From contig CAVRIZ010000005.1 in the NCBI GenBank assembly GCA_963721445.1, positions 1,178,001 through 1,242,000 on the forward strand: a stretch of DNA of 64,000 nucleotides, in the 5' to 3' direction. Position 1 is the stretch's first letter; each line of letters opens with the position of its first letter. The notes below the pieces were generated by a model. It had not been told where the DNA came from and ran no database searches. It saw only the letters and a program-made list of their open reading frames with translations. Shown piece by piece: positions 9,528-17,557 of the stretch. Source of the DNA: DAIOEK01 sp963721445 (lineage in GTDB: Bacteria; Chloroflexota; Anaerolineae; Anaerolineales; Anaerolineaceae). A program made the position numbers and the translations under genes.

Positions 9528-9648
9528 GGTCTGATTATAGCCAATAGTCATCTCCTGGTACACCTTTTCATAATTCCCGGAAACTTATTCTATCAGTCTA
9601 CGTAAATAGATTGAATTAGGTACAGTAAGAAAAGACAGGAGCAATTCT

Positions 9649-9909
9649 ATGAGCGGAACATCATATCGGACTGAAGAATTTCAGGTGGATGGGGAAGCAC
9701 TCATCACCAAAGTAAAAGAATTGATCCACGAAGGCAATATTCGCAGGATCACTTTGAAAACTGAAGAAGGTCGAATTCTGATGGATTTCCCCCTAACCTT
9801 TGGTGTGGTCGGAGCACTTGTTGCTCCTCAATTGGCAGCTTTGGGTGCGATTGCCGCTCTGGTAACGAAGTGTACTTTGGTGGTGGAAAAAGAAAACCAG
9901 GTTCAGTAA
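9649..9909 (+). CDS. DUF4342 family protein
   Basis: The 86-residue product matches the DUF4342 pattern: an N-terminal alpha/beta segment (EEFQVDGEALITKVKELIHE, RRITLKTEEGRILMDFPL) and a short hydrophobic GVVGALVAPQLAALGAIAAL stretch that could be a membrane hairpin. The function is unknown. A good Shine-Dalgarno (ACAGGAG) lies 7 nt before the ATG. The gene is monocistronic, bounded downstream by a hairpin. Confidence 0.82.
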   Translation: MSGTSYRTEEFQVDGEALITKVKELIHEGNIRRITLKTEEGRILMDFPLTFGVVGALVAPQLAALGAIAALVTKCTLVVEKENQVQ

Positions 9910-9943
9910 CTCTTTCTGGGGGCAAATGTATTGAGTACAAAAC

Positions 9944-9973
9944 ACGGCGCGACGAGGGGGAATAAAGCGCCGT
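9944..9973. terminator. Hairpin between convergent genes
   Basis: ACGGCGC (9944-9950) pairs with GCGCCGT (9967-9973) across a 16-nt loop, followed by an AT-rich tract. It sits between DUF4342 and the GGDEF gene and could stop transcription from either side. Confidence 0.5.
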
Positions 9974-9990
9974 ATGCATATTAATTTTAA

Positions 9991-11651
9991 TTATCCTTTA
10001 TCCATTTTCAAATAGATAGAATAACCATCATTGCCCAGAGTTTTGGCTTTATACATGGCCAGATCCGCATCCCGAAGTACCTGCTCGGCACTGTAATAGG
10101 TCCGTAGCGAATCAACCACCCCAATGCTGGCTGTGATTGAAAATGTATGACCCATCATTGATATGGGTGGGTTCAATTCATTCTTGATCCGGCTTATGAT
10201 CTCAGGTATTCTCTCGGGGGTAACATCTTCCAGTAGAAAAACGAATTCGTCTCCACCCAATCGGGCTACCGTATCAGTGGATCGAAGACTATTAAATAAT
10301 CGTCGGGATACTTCCACCAAAAGCCGATCCCCACACAGATGCCCAAACTCGTCGTTGACTGGTTTGAATTGGTCCAGATCGAGAAATAAAACCGCATAAT
10401 TTGTCTGTGGATGACGTATGGTCAATTCAATTGCCTGCCCCAACCGATCTAAAAAGAGCACCCGGTTGGGCAGACCGGTAAGCGGATCATGAAGGACATC
10501 ATGCTGCAGCTGCTTTTCCAGGTTTTTTCGTTCGGTGATCTCAACCTGAAGAGCCTGGTTCAAGTGCACCAGATCATCCCGTCGTACTTGAATGGTTTGT
10601 AGGGCAAACATCAGCTCTTCATTCAATTGTTGGTTTTCCCGCATGGATAGGATCTGTTGCAGGATGACCAATAACAAGATGATCCCCAGGACGATTGCGA
10701 ATGGAATAAATCCGACAGCCATGGGTGAGAAATGGGATTGGATCAAGAAGATATAGATGCCGATCAGATAGACATATTGAACATAGACAAACTTACTCTG
10801 GTATTTCTTGATGAATAGATCCACTTTTCGATCGGATGATTGCCAATTGCGTTGCACGTTCACCATGGTGAAGTTGGATATAACCGGCTGCCAGACCTAG
10901 AAAAGAGGAAAAAAGCCATCCGATCTGTAGAAAACTATTTGGCTGATATGAGTTATTCAATACTTGCCAGCTGAAGAATCCATCGGTCACGATCATAACG
11001 ATCAAACTACTCGCGAAAACCACTGTGAAGATCGCGCTTATCCGCTGGGTCAATCTCTCGGATAAGGACATGAACTCCAAAAAGAAGGATCAAACCGGTA
11101 AAGGGAAAGAAAGACTGGATAACTTCAGGTAAATTAAAACGTCCATTGGATTGGTTCCAGGTCGGAGCGTATAAGAAATTCCAATATATAAGGATCAAAG
11201 CAAGGAGGATTGAGAATACTTCGATCGTTTTCCGCACCCTTTCCACTCGTCGAAGCTGTTTTACAGGAAGGTGTAAAATACCGATCAGGATCAAAGGGTA
11301 AAAGAGAAAGTATAAAATGTGGAACAGGTGAACCTGTTTCGTAAGGATGGGGCCGTTTTGTACAATACCCATCACAACATCGCCTAGAAATGTACATAGA
11401 TATGCCAAACCGAAAAGGACAAATACGGCCTGGATCGGATGGGAATTCCGCCGTTCTCTCCGTGCAACGAGGAACATCATTACTGATACGAATAAATTCA
11501 TGAGGGGATTCAGATAATAGAGGATGGAGAACAATATTGTCCTCGTGGGTGGAATATACCACAGTAGAATCGATAGGCTCATAAATAGAATTGCGGTGAC
11601 GACGATACCCACTGGTATGTCCGGTTTTTTTATGGAAGCAGGATAGTTCAT
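9991..11651 (-). CDS. Membrane diguanylate cyclase (GGDEF), broken into three frames
   Basis: Three overlapping minus-strand frames (11651-11007, 11080-10793, 10866-9991) together encode one protein. It has an N-terminal region of about eight membrane helices (LYFVAR-type 7TM sensor), a coiled-coil linker (MRENQQLNEELMFALQTIQVRR) and a GGDEF domain. The GGDEF domain is intact: DPLTGLPNR, an RSTD inhibitory site five residues before RLGGDEF, and the closing ADLAMYKAKTLGNDGY. It would make cyclic di-GMP at the membrane. Coding continues smoothly across the breaks, with fusions FGVHVL/SERLTQR near 11060 and HHGER/NWQSSDRKV near 10850, so single-base errors are more likely than decay. No Shine-Dalgarno is seen before the ATG at 11651. 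Confidence 0.75.
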
Positions 11652-11901
11652 GGCTACGTTTTAATGATCCTACATGATGGTGGACGCAATGATATGGGTT
11701 CCAATGATCGTAAGATAAGAGTATCAGATATCTATAATTATTCGAATAAAAATCGCGTGAAGAACATCCATCGGCAATTCATTTCTCGATTGCGTGGCCA
11801 GATTATGGAAGACCTCACCCATCCGGTAGACATCACCGCCTTAAGGGAAGTGATTTTCATTCAATCAGGTATCATCGGAAATGGGGAAAATGGGATGAAT
11901 C

Positions 11902-11930
11902 TTGACACGACACTACCGACGAGGTAGAAT
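11902..11930 (+). promoter_or_regulatory. Promoter of tRNA-Arg
   Basis: TTGACA (11902-11907) and TAGAAT (11925-11930) with a 17-bp spacer form a near-consensus sigma-70-type promoter. The predicted start near 11937 is 11 nt before the tRNA. The upstream stretch 11652-11901 shows no convincing gene. Confidence 0.75.
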
Positions 11931-11947
11931 CTCCTTCCTGTAAGCCT

Positions 11948-12021
11948 GCCCCCGTAGCTCAATTGGATAGAGCGCCTGCTTGCGGAGCAGTAGGTTCGGC
12001 GTTCGAGTCGCCGCGAGGGCA
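11948..12021 (+). tRNA. tRNA-Arg (anticodon GCG)
   Basis: A complete cloverleaf can be drawn: acceptor 11948-11954 with 12014-12020, D stem GCTC/GAGC, anticodon stem 11975-11979 with 11987-11991, anticodon GCG at 11982-11984, and T arm CGGCG-TTCGAGT-CGCCG. The discriminator base is A and CCA is not encoded. A C-A mismatch in the acceptor and a C-T mismatch closing the anticodon stem may be base errors. An unmodified GCG in place of the usual ACG implies that CGC/CGU are read without tadA editing. Confidence 0.85.
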
Positions 12022-12026
12022 CAAAA

Positions 12027-12053
12027 AAACGGTCATGCATGCGTGACCGTTTT
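12027..12053 (+). terminator. Terminator of tRNA-Arg
   Basis: AAACGGTCA (12027-12035) and TGACCGTTT (12044-12052) form a 9-bp stem with an 8-nt loop and a short T-rich tail immediately after the tRNA. Confidence 0.75.
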
Positions 12054-12069
12054 CGATTTGGGGAGGTAA

Positions 12070-12078
12070 TGATATAAT
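12070..12078 (+). promoter_or_regulatory. Extended -10 promoter of the ABC-F leader
   Basis: TGA-TATAAT (12070-12078) is a perfect -10 hexamer with the TGn extension; the -35 (TTTTCG at 12050-12055, 17 bp away) is poor. Initiation near 12085 gives a leader of about 170 nt before the ABC-F gene. Confidence 0.6.
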
Positions 12079-12087
12079 CTGCCCGTT

Positions 12088-12162
12088 ATGGAAAATCTCA
12101 AGAAAGATCTCTGTGAATTAGGCAGGACCGCCGGCGGGAATCTGGGGGTTTCCTTGTCGTAA
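12088..12162 (+). CDS. Putative 24-residue leader peptide upstream of the ABC-F gene
   Basis: An ATG (12088) only 3 nt after the predicted RNA start opens a 24-codon frame ending TAA at 12160-12162. The product begins MENLKKDLCELGR and ends GGNLGVSLS. It precedes mutually exclusive RNA stems and a terminator. Leader peptides of this size commonly control antibiotic-resistance ABC-F genes by ribosome stalling. There is no homology evidence; the support is position and RNA architecture only. Confidence 0.4.
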   Translation: MENLKKDLCELGRTAGGNLGVSLS

Positions 12163-12236
12163 TGCGCCTGCTGCCAGATAATTCATCCATCGAATCTTAT
12201 TTTTACACCGCAGGCTACCCCTGTGGTGTTTTTATT
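12121..12236 (+). promoter_or_regulatory. Candidate transcription attenuator of the ABC-F gene
   Basis: Four pairing segments are visible. Segment 1 (12122-12126, GCAGG) lies inside the leader ORF and can pair with segment 2 (12167-12171, CCTGC). Segment 2 (12166-12171, GCCTGC) can instead pair with segment 3 (12210-12215, GCAGGC). Segment 3 is also part of the terminator stem. A ribosome stalled in the leader ORF would cover segment 1, freeing 2 to pair with 3 and break the terminator. The pairings are read directly; the mechanism is inference. Confidence 0.45.
12205..12235 (+). terminator. Terminator in the ABC-F leader
   Basis: ACACCGCAGG (12205-12214) pairs with CCTGTGGTGT (12220-12229), one G-U wobble, 5-nt loop, followed by a T-rich tail. 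It lies between the leader ORF and the ABC-F start, where a terminator makes sense only if it is conditional. Confidence 0.75.
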
Positions 12237-12253
12237 TATAATAAAAGGTCAAT

Positions 12254-13885
12254 ATGATACAAATTCAATTTTCCAAAGTCAGCCTGACCCTCGGCGCCCA
12301 TCCCATATTCCATGCCTTGAATTGGGAGATCCAGGAAAACCAAAAAATAGGCTTGATCGGTCCCAATGGCGCCGGGAAATCATCACTCTTCAAATTGATT
12401 ACCGGTGAATATTCTCCTGAACCAGGCGGAAGCATCACCCGGGCAAAAGGAGTGACGGTTGGATATCTCGCCCAACAACCCGAATTCAATGAACAATTAA
12501 GCGCATTCCACTCCATCCTGGCGAATAATCCGCGCGTGGAAATGATCCGCAAGGAGCTGGCAGAATTGGAAACAAGTCTGTCTGATCCGCCTATCTATGA
12601 AAATCTAAATCGGCTTTCCAGGACGTTGGAACGTCAACAAATATTACTGGAGGAATACCAGGCGTTGGGCGGGGATCAATATGAACAGCGACTGATCGGA
12701 GTCTTGACCAGTTTGGGATTGCCGTTAGATGATATCCATAAGCCTATCCAACAATTAAGCGGCGGTCAAAAAAAATTGATCGGTCTGGGGAGCTTACTCA
12801 TCCAATCTCCAGATGTTCTCCTCCTGGATGAACCAGACAATCATCTCGATCTGGCGGCAAAGCAATATCTTGAGCGATTCATCCGGGAGTACAAAGGCAG
12901 TGTTGTCATTATCTCGCACGACCGATATTTATTGGATGCGGCAGTCACTCACATTGCGGAATTGGAGGATGGCCGATTGAGTCAATTTGCCGGAGATTAC
13001 TCATCGTATATCTTCGATAAACAACAACGTCTTGCCAGGCAAGATGAACTCTTCCATGTTCAGCAGCGACAAATTGGTCGAATCGAAGCAGCCATCAAAC
13101 GCTATGCGATCTGGGCAAAGACGTATGACAACGAGAAATTTGCTAAACGGGCACGTGCCATTCAAAATCGGCTGGATAAGATGGAGCGAATCGAAAAACC
13201 TGTGATTGAAAGACGCAGGATGGAACTTCGCCTGAATGGATGGCGTGGATCCCAAAAAGTATTGGAATTTCGCGATATATCCAAATCGTTTGGGGATCAA
13301 ATTCTTTTCGAAAATACGAATCTGACCCTCTGGCATGGCGAACGGGTGGGAGTAATTGGACGAAACGGAACCGGCAAATCGATCTTGATCAAATTAGCGA
13401 TGGGAATCCTCGAAGCGGATTCGGGAGAAGTGATCCTGGGTCCCAGCATTACACCCGGATATTATGCCCAGGAACACGATACATTGGACCTCAATCAAAC
13501 GGTCCTCGATTGCGTTCGCCTGGCAGGCAGCCTGTCCGAATCGAAGGCGGTTTCGTTTTTGAAACGCTACCTGTTCAGTTATAGACAGACGTCCCAGAAG
13601 GTAGGGGAACTGTCTGGCGGTGAACGGAGCAGGCTGCAGTTAGCCTTGCTGGTTTTATCCAACTCTAATTTTCTGTTACTCGATGAACCAACGAATAATT
13701 TGGATATTGTTTCCGCAGAAGTCTTGGAAGAATCGTTGGAAGAATTTCAGGGGACCGTATTGGTGATATCCCATGACCGGTATTTTCTGGATCAGGTGGT
13801 CGACCGGATCCTGGTGGTTGAGGATGGCGTTTTGAAAGAATCCGCTGGAAATTACAGTGATTATCTGATGAACTCCCTGGAGTGA
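12254..13885 (+). CDS. ABC-F family ATPase (ribosome-associated)
   Basis: The 543-residue protein has two ABC domains and no membrane segments. Domain 1 has GPNGAGKSS, LSGGQKKLIGL and LLLDEPDNHLDL. Domain 2 has GRNGTGKSI, LSGGERSRLQLA and LLLDEPTNNLDI. The charged helical linker between them (about 240-325; AIKRYAIWAKTYDNEKFAKRARAIQNRLDKMER) corresponds to the arm that enters the ribosomal P/E site. ABC-F proteins rescue or protect ribosomes; some confer resistance to lincosamides, macrolides or pleuromutilins. The subgroup cannot be fixed by eye, but the upstream attenuator-like leader favours an antibiotic- or stress-inducible type. AAAGGT precedes the ATG by 5 nt. Confidence 0.92.
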   Translation: MIQIQFSKVSLTLGAHPIFHALNWEIQENQKIGLIGPNGAGKSSLFKLITGEYSPEPGGSITRAKGVTVGYLAQQPEFNEQLSAFHSILANNPRVEMIRKELAELETSLSDPPIYENLNRLSRTLERQQILLEEYQALGGDQYEQRLIGVLTSLGLPLDDIHKPIQQLSGGQKKLIGLGSLLIQSPDVLLLDEPDNHLDLAAKQYLERFIREYKGSVVIISHDRYLLDAAVTHIAELEDGRLSQFAGDYSSYIFDKQQRLARQDELFHVQQRQIGRIEAAIKRYAIWAKTYDNEKFAKRARAIQNRLDKMERIEKPVIERRRMELRLNGWRGSQKVLEFRDISKSFGDQILFENTNLTLWHGERVGVIGRNGTGKSILIKLAMGILEADSGEVILGPSITPGYYAQEHDTLDLNQTVLDCVRLAGSLSESKAVSFLKRYLFSYRQTSQKVGELSGGERSRLQLALLVLSNSNFLLLDEPTNNLDIVSAEVLEESLEEFQGTVLVISHDRYFLDQVVDRILVVEDGVLKESAGNYSDYLMNSLE

Positions 13886-13903
13886 TTTGGTTTTCTGCGC
13901 CTG

Positions 13904-14278
13904 CTAAAGGACGAATAAGTAGACCAGGGTCGTGAACGCGCACATTGCCCCAACCAGGATATGGATGGAGCCCTGAGTTCGGAGCGCCTGTTGAGATTGC
14001 AGCCGGCGCAAAAAAACGGAAGCTGATCGACTACCTTCCGTTCGACGCAGGATTCCGCTAAAGAAAAGAAGGAGCGGGGAAACGATCAATTCCGACAGGG
14101 TCCACATTTTCCAGCCCATCCATAGGGTAACCAGGCTGAAAAGCAGGAAAATAATATCTCGCAGCCGTAATACCAGGCTTCCTATACTACCCGGTAGGAC
14201 TGCACCGATCAACCAGATCGCCGCCCATCCGCCGAAGAGGAGTAATTGAACCCGAGCAAAAGGGTGAAGCTTTTTCAT
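13904..14278 (-). CDS. Hypothetical membrane protein
   Basis: The 124-residue product has an N-terminal hydrophobic helix (LLLFGGWAAIWLIGAVLPG), a second hydrophobic stretch (IIFLLFSLVTLWMGWKMW, perhaps continuing into LIVSPLLLFFSGIL) and a C-terminal helix (IHILVGAMCAFTTLVYLFVL), so probably three to four membrane segments. A basic, glutamine-rich loop (about 75-100) separates the last two. I do not recognise a family. Convergent with the ABC-F gene, 18 nt away. Confidence 0.55.
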   Translation of the reverse strand: MKKLHPFARVQLLLFGGWAAIWLIGAVLPGSIGSLVLRLRDIIFLLFSLVTLWMGWKMWTLSELIVSPLLLFFSGILRRTEGSRSASVFLRRLQSQQALRTQGSIHILVGAMCAFTTLVYLFVL

Positions 14279-14307
14279 CTTTCCTCATTATACCGGTTTG
14301 TGAACCC

Positions 14308-14348
14308 TTGACAGAACGATCCAAATTGATATAATACAAACTAGTTTG
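14308..14348 (+). promoter_or_regulatory. Strong promoter with overlapping palindromic operator
   Basis: TTGACA (14308-14313) and TATAAT (14330-14335) are both perfect, with a 16-bp spacer. A perfect 12-bp palindrome CAAACTAGTTTG (14337-14348) covers the predicted start site, and a further half-site ACAAAC follows at 14353-14358. This is a typical repressor site, and the winged-helix protein two genes downstream is the natural candidate. Confidence 0.75.
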
Positions 14349-14376
14349 CGTTACAAACATAATAATTGAGGGAAAA

Positions 14377-15009
14377 ATGAAATCAAATGTAAATGAAATA
14401 CAACGCCGTACGGTCGGTTACTGGTTTGATGATGGGTTGGTAGACTTGTTCGTGGGTGGGATCTTTCTCGTTCTCGCCATCTTCTTCACGGTCTCAGGAT
14501 TGTTACAACCCGGATTCCTTACCGCGCTAACGGTTGGGATTGGACAACCACTGATCATCCTGGTGGGTTTTTTGGTGGGTAAAAAGGTGATCCCCATTCT
14601 TAAAGAGAAATATATCTACCCGCGCACCGGATATATCGCCTATCGTGAAAGATCCAGGTTGAGTCGGGGGCGAAGAATAATCATCGCGCTGGTGTCTGGT
14701 GCGGTCACATCAGCTACTCTCTTGCTCGTTCTCCCCAACCTGGGTGAAGACCTGATCTGGCTACTTAGCGGAATCATGATCGCTGCGTTCATGATCTTCT
14801 TAGGTCTACGGACAGGGCTCATCCGTTACCTGATTCTGGCTGGAATTGCCATCTTGACCGGGGCATTCGTTTCTATTATCGGAATTTTAGAACCCTTTCA
14901 GGCTGCCCTGTTTTATGGTCTGTTCGGTGTTGCCTGGCTCGTTCAAGGAGCAGTAAGCCTGTTCGGTTATCTTCGAAAGAATTCGAATATCCAGGTAGAG
15001 GAAAAATGA
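14377..15009 (+). CDS. Polytopic membrane protein paired with a winged-helix regulator
   Basis: The 210-residue protein has about five hydrophobic segments (LFVGGIFLVLAIFFTVSGLL; ALTVGIGQPLIILVGFLVG; IIALVSGAVTSATLLLVLP; LLSGIMIAAFMIFLGLRTG; LILAGIAILTGAFVSIIGIL; plus a final GLFGVAWLVQGAVSLFGYL) and a cytoplasmic basic loop YPRTGYIAYRERSRLSRGRR. No known family is evident. Its stop codon overlaps the start of the regulator by 4 nt (ATGA), so both are cotranscribed and probably function together. Shine-Dalgarno GAGGG precedes the ATG. Confidence 0.7.
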   Translation: MKSNVNEIQRRTVGYWFDDGLVDLFVGGIFLVLAIFFTVSGLLQPGFLTALTVGIGQPLIILVGFLVGKKVIPILKEKYIYPRTGYIAYRERSRLSRGRRIIIALVSGAVTSATLLLVLPNLGEDLIWLLSGIMIAAFMIFLGLRTGLIRYLILAGIAILTGAFVSIIGILEPFQAALFYGLFGVAWLVQGAVSLFGYLRKNSNIQVEEK

Positions 15010-15311
15010 CGACTCCTTATCTGAATTGGTCTGATGTGGATAGACTGGTGCATGAGCCTGCCCGTCTGGTCATCCTGACCATATTGGGAGTTGTGGAGAA
15101 TGCGGATTTCCTCTACCTTCAGCGCGAAGCTAATCTCACCCGGGGGAATCTCTCAGCCCATCTGTCCAAGCTGGAAGAAGCGGAATATATCCGGATTGAA
15201 AAAACGTATCGGGGCAAACTTCCCCTCACTTTGGTGGAGCTGACAACGAAAGGTCGGCAGGCTTTGGATGACTATCGAACCCAACTCAAGAAAATGTTGG
15301 GGGATGATTGA
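15006..15311 (+). CDS. Winged-helix transcriptional regulator (ArsR/MarR-like)
   Basis: The 101-residue protein is a single winged helix: VDRLVHEPARLVILTILGVV, the recognition region REANLTRGNLSAHLSKLEEAEYI, a wing (IEKTYRGKLPLTLVELT) and a C-terminal dimerisation helix. This is the stand-alone winged-helix type (PF13601-like) frequently found next to membrane proteins. The overlap with the upstream gene and the palindrome at 14337-14348 suggest autoregulation of the two-gene operon. Confidence 0.85.
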   Translation: MTTPYLNWSDVDRLVHEPARLVILTILGVVENADFLYLQREANLTRGNLSAHLSKLEEAEYIRIEKTYRGKLPLTLVELTTKGRQALDDYRTQLKKMLGDD

Positions 15312-15390
15312 TCCACAGATTTTTCATACTGGTCCACAAAGATCAGACCGAATATTAACATTTGCCGAAGGTGACAAAGCCAGGTCGGTA

Positions 15391-15427
15391 AAAACATCCC
15401 GCGTTGGCAACGCGGGATGTTTTGTTT
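15391..15427 (+). terminator. Strong hairpin terminator
   Basis: A 15-bp perfect stem (15391-15405 with 15409-15423) with a 3-nt loop and a T-rich tail ends the membrane-protein/regulator operon. Confidence 0.88.
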
Positions 15428-15486
15428 ATCCCAGTTATCAACCCAAACGATATGACATTTGTCACTTGCTTCGACCCTGAGCATCC

Positions 15487-15532
15487 GTTATGATAACATA
15501 TGATAAAATGCTATAACAACTTATAACATCCT
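15487..15532 (+). promoter_or_regulatory. AT-rich control region of the sulfur-relay operon
   Basis: Degenerate repeats fill the region: an imperfect palindrome GTTATGATAAC (15487-15497), ATGATAACAT/ATGATAAAAT in tandem, and two TATAACA elements (15512-15518, 15522-15528). TATAAC at 15522-15527 lies 5 nt before the ATG at 15533 and no Shine-Dalgarno is present, so the first gene may be leaderless. The repeats are plausible sites for its own HTH product. Confidence 0.45.
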
Positions 15533-16285
15533 ATGGAAACCATCTATACCGTTCGACAAGTGCAAGAAATTCTTAAAGTAGACCGGATCACCATCTACCG
15601 GATGCTTCAGGATGGCCGTTTAAAAGGGATCAAGATCGGACAACAGTGGCGTTTCCCTGCCCCCGAAGTTGAACGACTGCTCACTGGCGATCCATCCGAA
15701 TCTCAACCGTTGCCTCCTCAAGCTATGCCGGATAACGGTTTCCCCACTCATTGCGTCCAAACCATCCAGAATCTATTCGCTGAGATTGGCCAATTATCAG
15801 CCCTGGTTGTGGATATGGACGGTGATCCACTGACCGAGATCAGCCACCCCACCACATTCCAACACCTTATCCACAGCAATAACACCTCCCTTAGCGCTTT
15901 TAAGGCAGACTGGCAAACCTTTGCCAGAATGGCTGGTGAACGATCTGCTATATTTCAGGACCACTGTGGTTTTTCCTATGTCGCCTCCCCGATCCAATCT
16001 CAGAATGAACAGGTCGGCGCGTTTATCGCCGGCCCATTCTACTGGCAAAGACCGGATCGGTATGAAGAAACGGAACGGATCACTCGTCTCGCCGCATTAT
16101 ACCGGGTTGATCTCACAGAATTACAGGAAGCCATCCTGACCATTCCGGTTATTCCCACCGAGCGTCGCACCCAGGTGGAATCCTGGCCGAAAGCAGCCAG
16201 CCAGGCAATTCAAAGCATATTAAATGAACGAACGGGTTTTATCCAGCGGTTGCAAAAGATCGCTGATCTCACTCAAATTTCGTAA
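15533..16285 (+). CDS. HTH (excisionase/MerR-like) - PocR sensor regulator
   Basis: The 250-residue protein has an N-terminal AlpA/excisionase-type helix-turn-helix (residues 1-50; TVRQVQEILKVDRITIYRML, IKIGQQWRFPAPEVERLL). A PocR ligand-sensing domain follows (about 68-200; LFAEIGQLSALVVDMDGDPL, CGFSYVASPIQSQNEQVGAF), then a C-terminal helix. PocR is a PAS-related domain known from regulators responding to small organic molecules such as propanediol. It is the first gene of an apparent operon, 9 nt from the flavoprotein gene, so it probably controls sulfur-relay genes. The ligand is unknown. Confidence 0.82.
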   Translation: METIYTVRQVQEILKVDRITIYRMLQDGRLKGIKIGQQWRFPAPEVERLLTGDPSESQPLPPQAMPDNGFPTHCVQTIQNLFAEIGQLSALVVDMDGDPLTEISHPTTFQHLIHSNNTSLSAFKADWQTFARMAGERSAIFQDHCGFSYVASPIQSQNEQVGAFIAGPFYWQRPDRYEETERITRLAALYRVDLTELQEAILTIPVIPTERRTQVESWPKAASQAIQSILNERTGFIQRLQKIADLTQIS

Positions 16286-16294
16286 GGAGATTGT

Positions 16295-17527
16295 ATGAAG
16301 ACCTTTCTAGTCCTTGGCGCGGGCACAGCCGGAACCATGATATCTCGTAAGCTGGTATCCGCACTGGATCCGCGTGAATGGCAGGTGGTCCTGGTGGATA
16401 GGGATCCGAAGCATTACTATCAACCCGGTTTCCTGTTCATCCCGTTCGGATATTACTCTGAAAACGATGTGATCCAACCCAAGCAAAAATACATCCCGTC
16501 CAATATCCGCTTCATCATCTCTGATATCGATCTCATAAAACCTGATGAGAATCAGGTCGAACTGACCACAGGGGAAGTGATCCACTACGACTTCATGGTG
16601 ATCGCCACCGGCGCAGACATTCATCCGGAAGAGACGGATGGTCTCCTGGATGGGGGCGGATGGCGTAAGAACATCTTCGATTTTTATACCTATCAGGGTG
16701 GCCTGGAAATGCATAAATTCTTGCAAACCTGGCAGGGTGGGCGGATGGTCGTCAACGTCGTTGAAAATCCGATCAAATGCCCGGTCGCCCCGCTTGAGTT
16801 CCTTTTCCTGGCTGACGACTATTTGATCAAACGCGGGATCAGAAACAAGGTTGACCTGATCTACGCCACGCCGCTTTCCGGCGCGTTCACCAAGCCCAAG
16901 GCGTCTGCCGCTCTGGGCGATATGCTCCAGCGGAAAAATATCCATCTCGAACCCGATTTCGCGGTTGGCGAGGTCGATGCAGGCAAAAATGTCATCCGTT
17001 CATACGACGAACGGGAGATTGGTTATGACCTGCTGGTAACTATTCCGACCAACATGGGTGCTGAGATCATCAAACGATCTGGCATGGGTGACGAATTAAA
17101 TTTTGTTCCCACCGATAAAGCCACCCTGCAATCCAAGGGGTGGAAAAATATTTTTGTCATGGGTGATGCGGCAAACATCCCCGCTTCCAAAGCCGGGGCT
17201 GTGATCCATTTCCAGATGGAATCGGTTTTCAAGAATATCCTGGCCGCAATTCAAGGCAAAGCTATGCCCGCCGAATTCGATGGTCATTCCCTTTGCTACA
17301 TTGAAACCGGTCACAAGAAAGCCATCCTGATCGATTTCAGCTACGACCAGGAGCCATTGCCGGGTATGTATCCCATCAGCGGGATCGGACCTTTCTCGCT
17401 TCTGCGCGAATCGACCATCAACCACTGGGGCAAACTGGCTTTCAAAGATATGTATTGGAATTTGATGTTACGCGGCATCGAAGTGCCGCTTCCCAGCCAC
17501 TTCAGCATGGCTGGCAAAGAATTGTAA
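16295..17527 (+). CDS. Sulfide:quinone oxidoreductase-like flavoprotein
   Basis: The 410-residue flavoprotein starts LVLGAGTAGTMISRKL (FAD-binding GxGxxG). It contains the SQR/NDH-2 family landmarks YQPGFLFIPFG, VIATGADIHPEE and FVMGDAANIPASKAGAVIHFQ. Two cysteines sit where the redox-active pair of SQR is expected: KCPVAPLEFLF and FDGHSLCYIETG. SQRs oxidise sulfide to persulfide or polysulfide and reduce quinone at the membrane. Adjacency to TusE- and DsrE-like carriers suggests that the sulfane sulfur is handed on to protein carriers. Shine-Dalgarno AAGGAG precedes the ATG. A non-SQR disulfide/persulfide oxidoreductase role is possible. Confidence 0.8.
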   Translation: MKTFLVLGAGTAGTMISRKLVSALDPREWQVVLVDRDPKHYYQPGFLFIPFGYYSENDVIQPKQKYIPSNIRFIISDIDLIKPDENQVELTTGEVIHYDFMVIATGADIHPEETDGLLDGGGWRKNIFDFYTYQGGLEMHKFLQTWQGGRMVVNVVENPIKCPVAPLEFLFLADDYLIKRGIRNKVDLIYATPLSGAFTKPKASAALGDMLQRKNIHLEPDFAVGEVDAGKNVIRSYDEREIGYDLLVTIPTNMGAEIIKRSGMGDELNFVPTDKATLQSKGWKNIFVMGDAANIPASKAGAVIHFQMESVFKNILAAIQGKAMPAEFDGHSLCYIETGHKKAILIDFSYDQEPLPGMYPISGIGPFSLLRESTINHWGKLAFKDMYWNLMLRGIEVPLPSHFSMAGKEL

Positions 17528-17557
17528 TCCATTCGACTTATTTTCAAGGAGAAAACT

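Noticed and set aside
11664..11927. 87-codon frame before the tRNA
   Set aside because: It has low-complexity composition, no Shine-Dalgarno, and runs into the tRNA promoter (11902-11930). No family resemblance.
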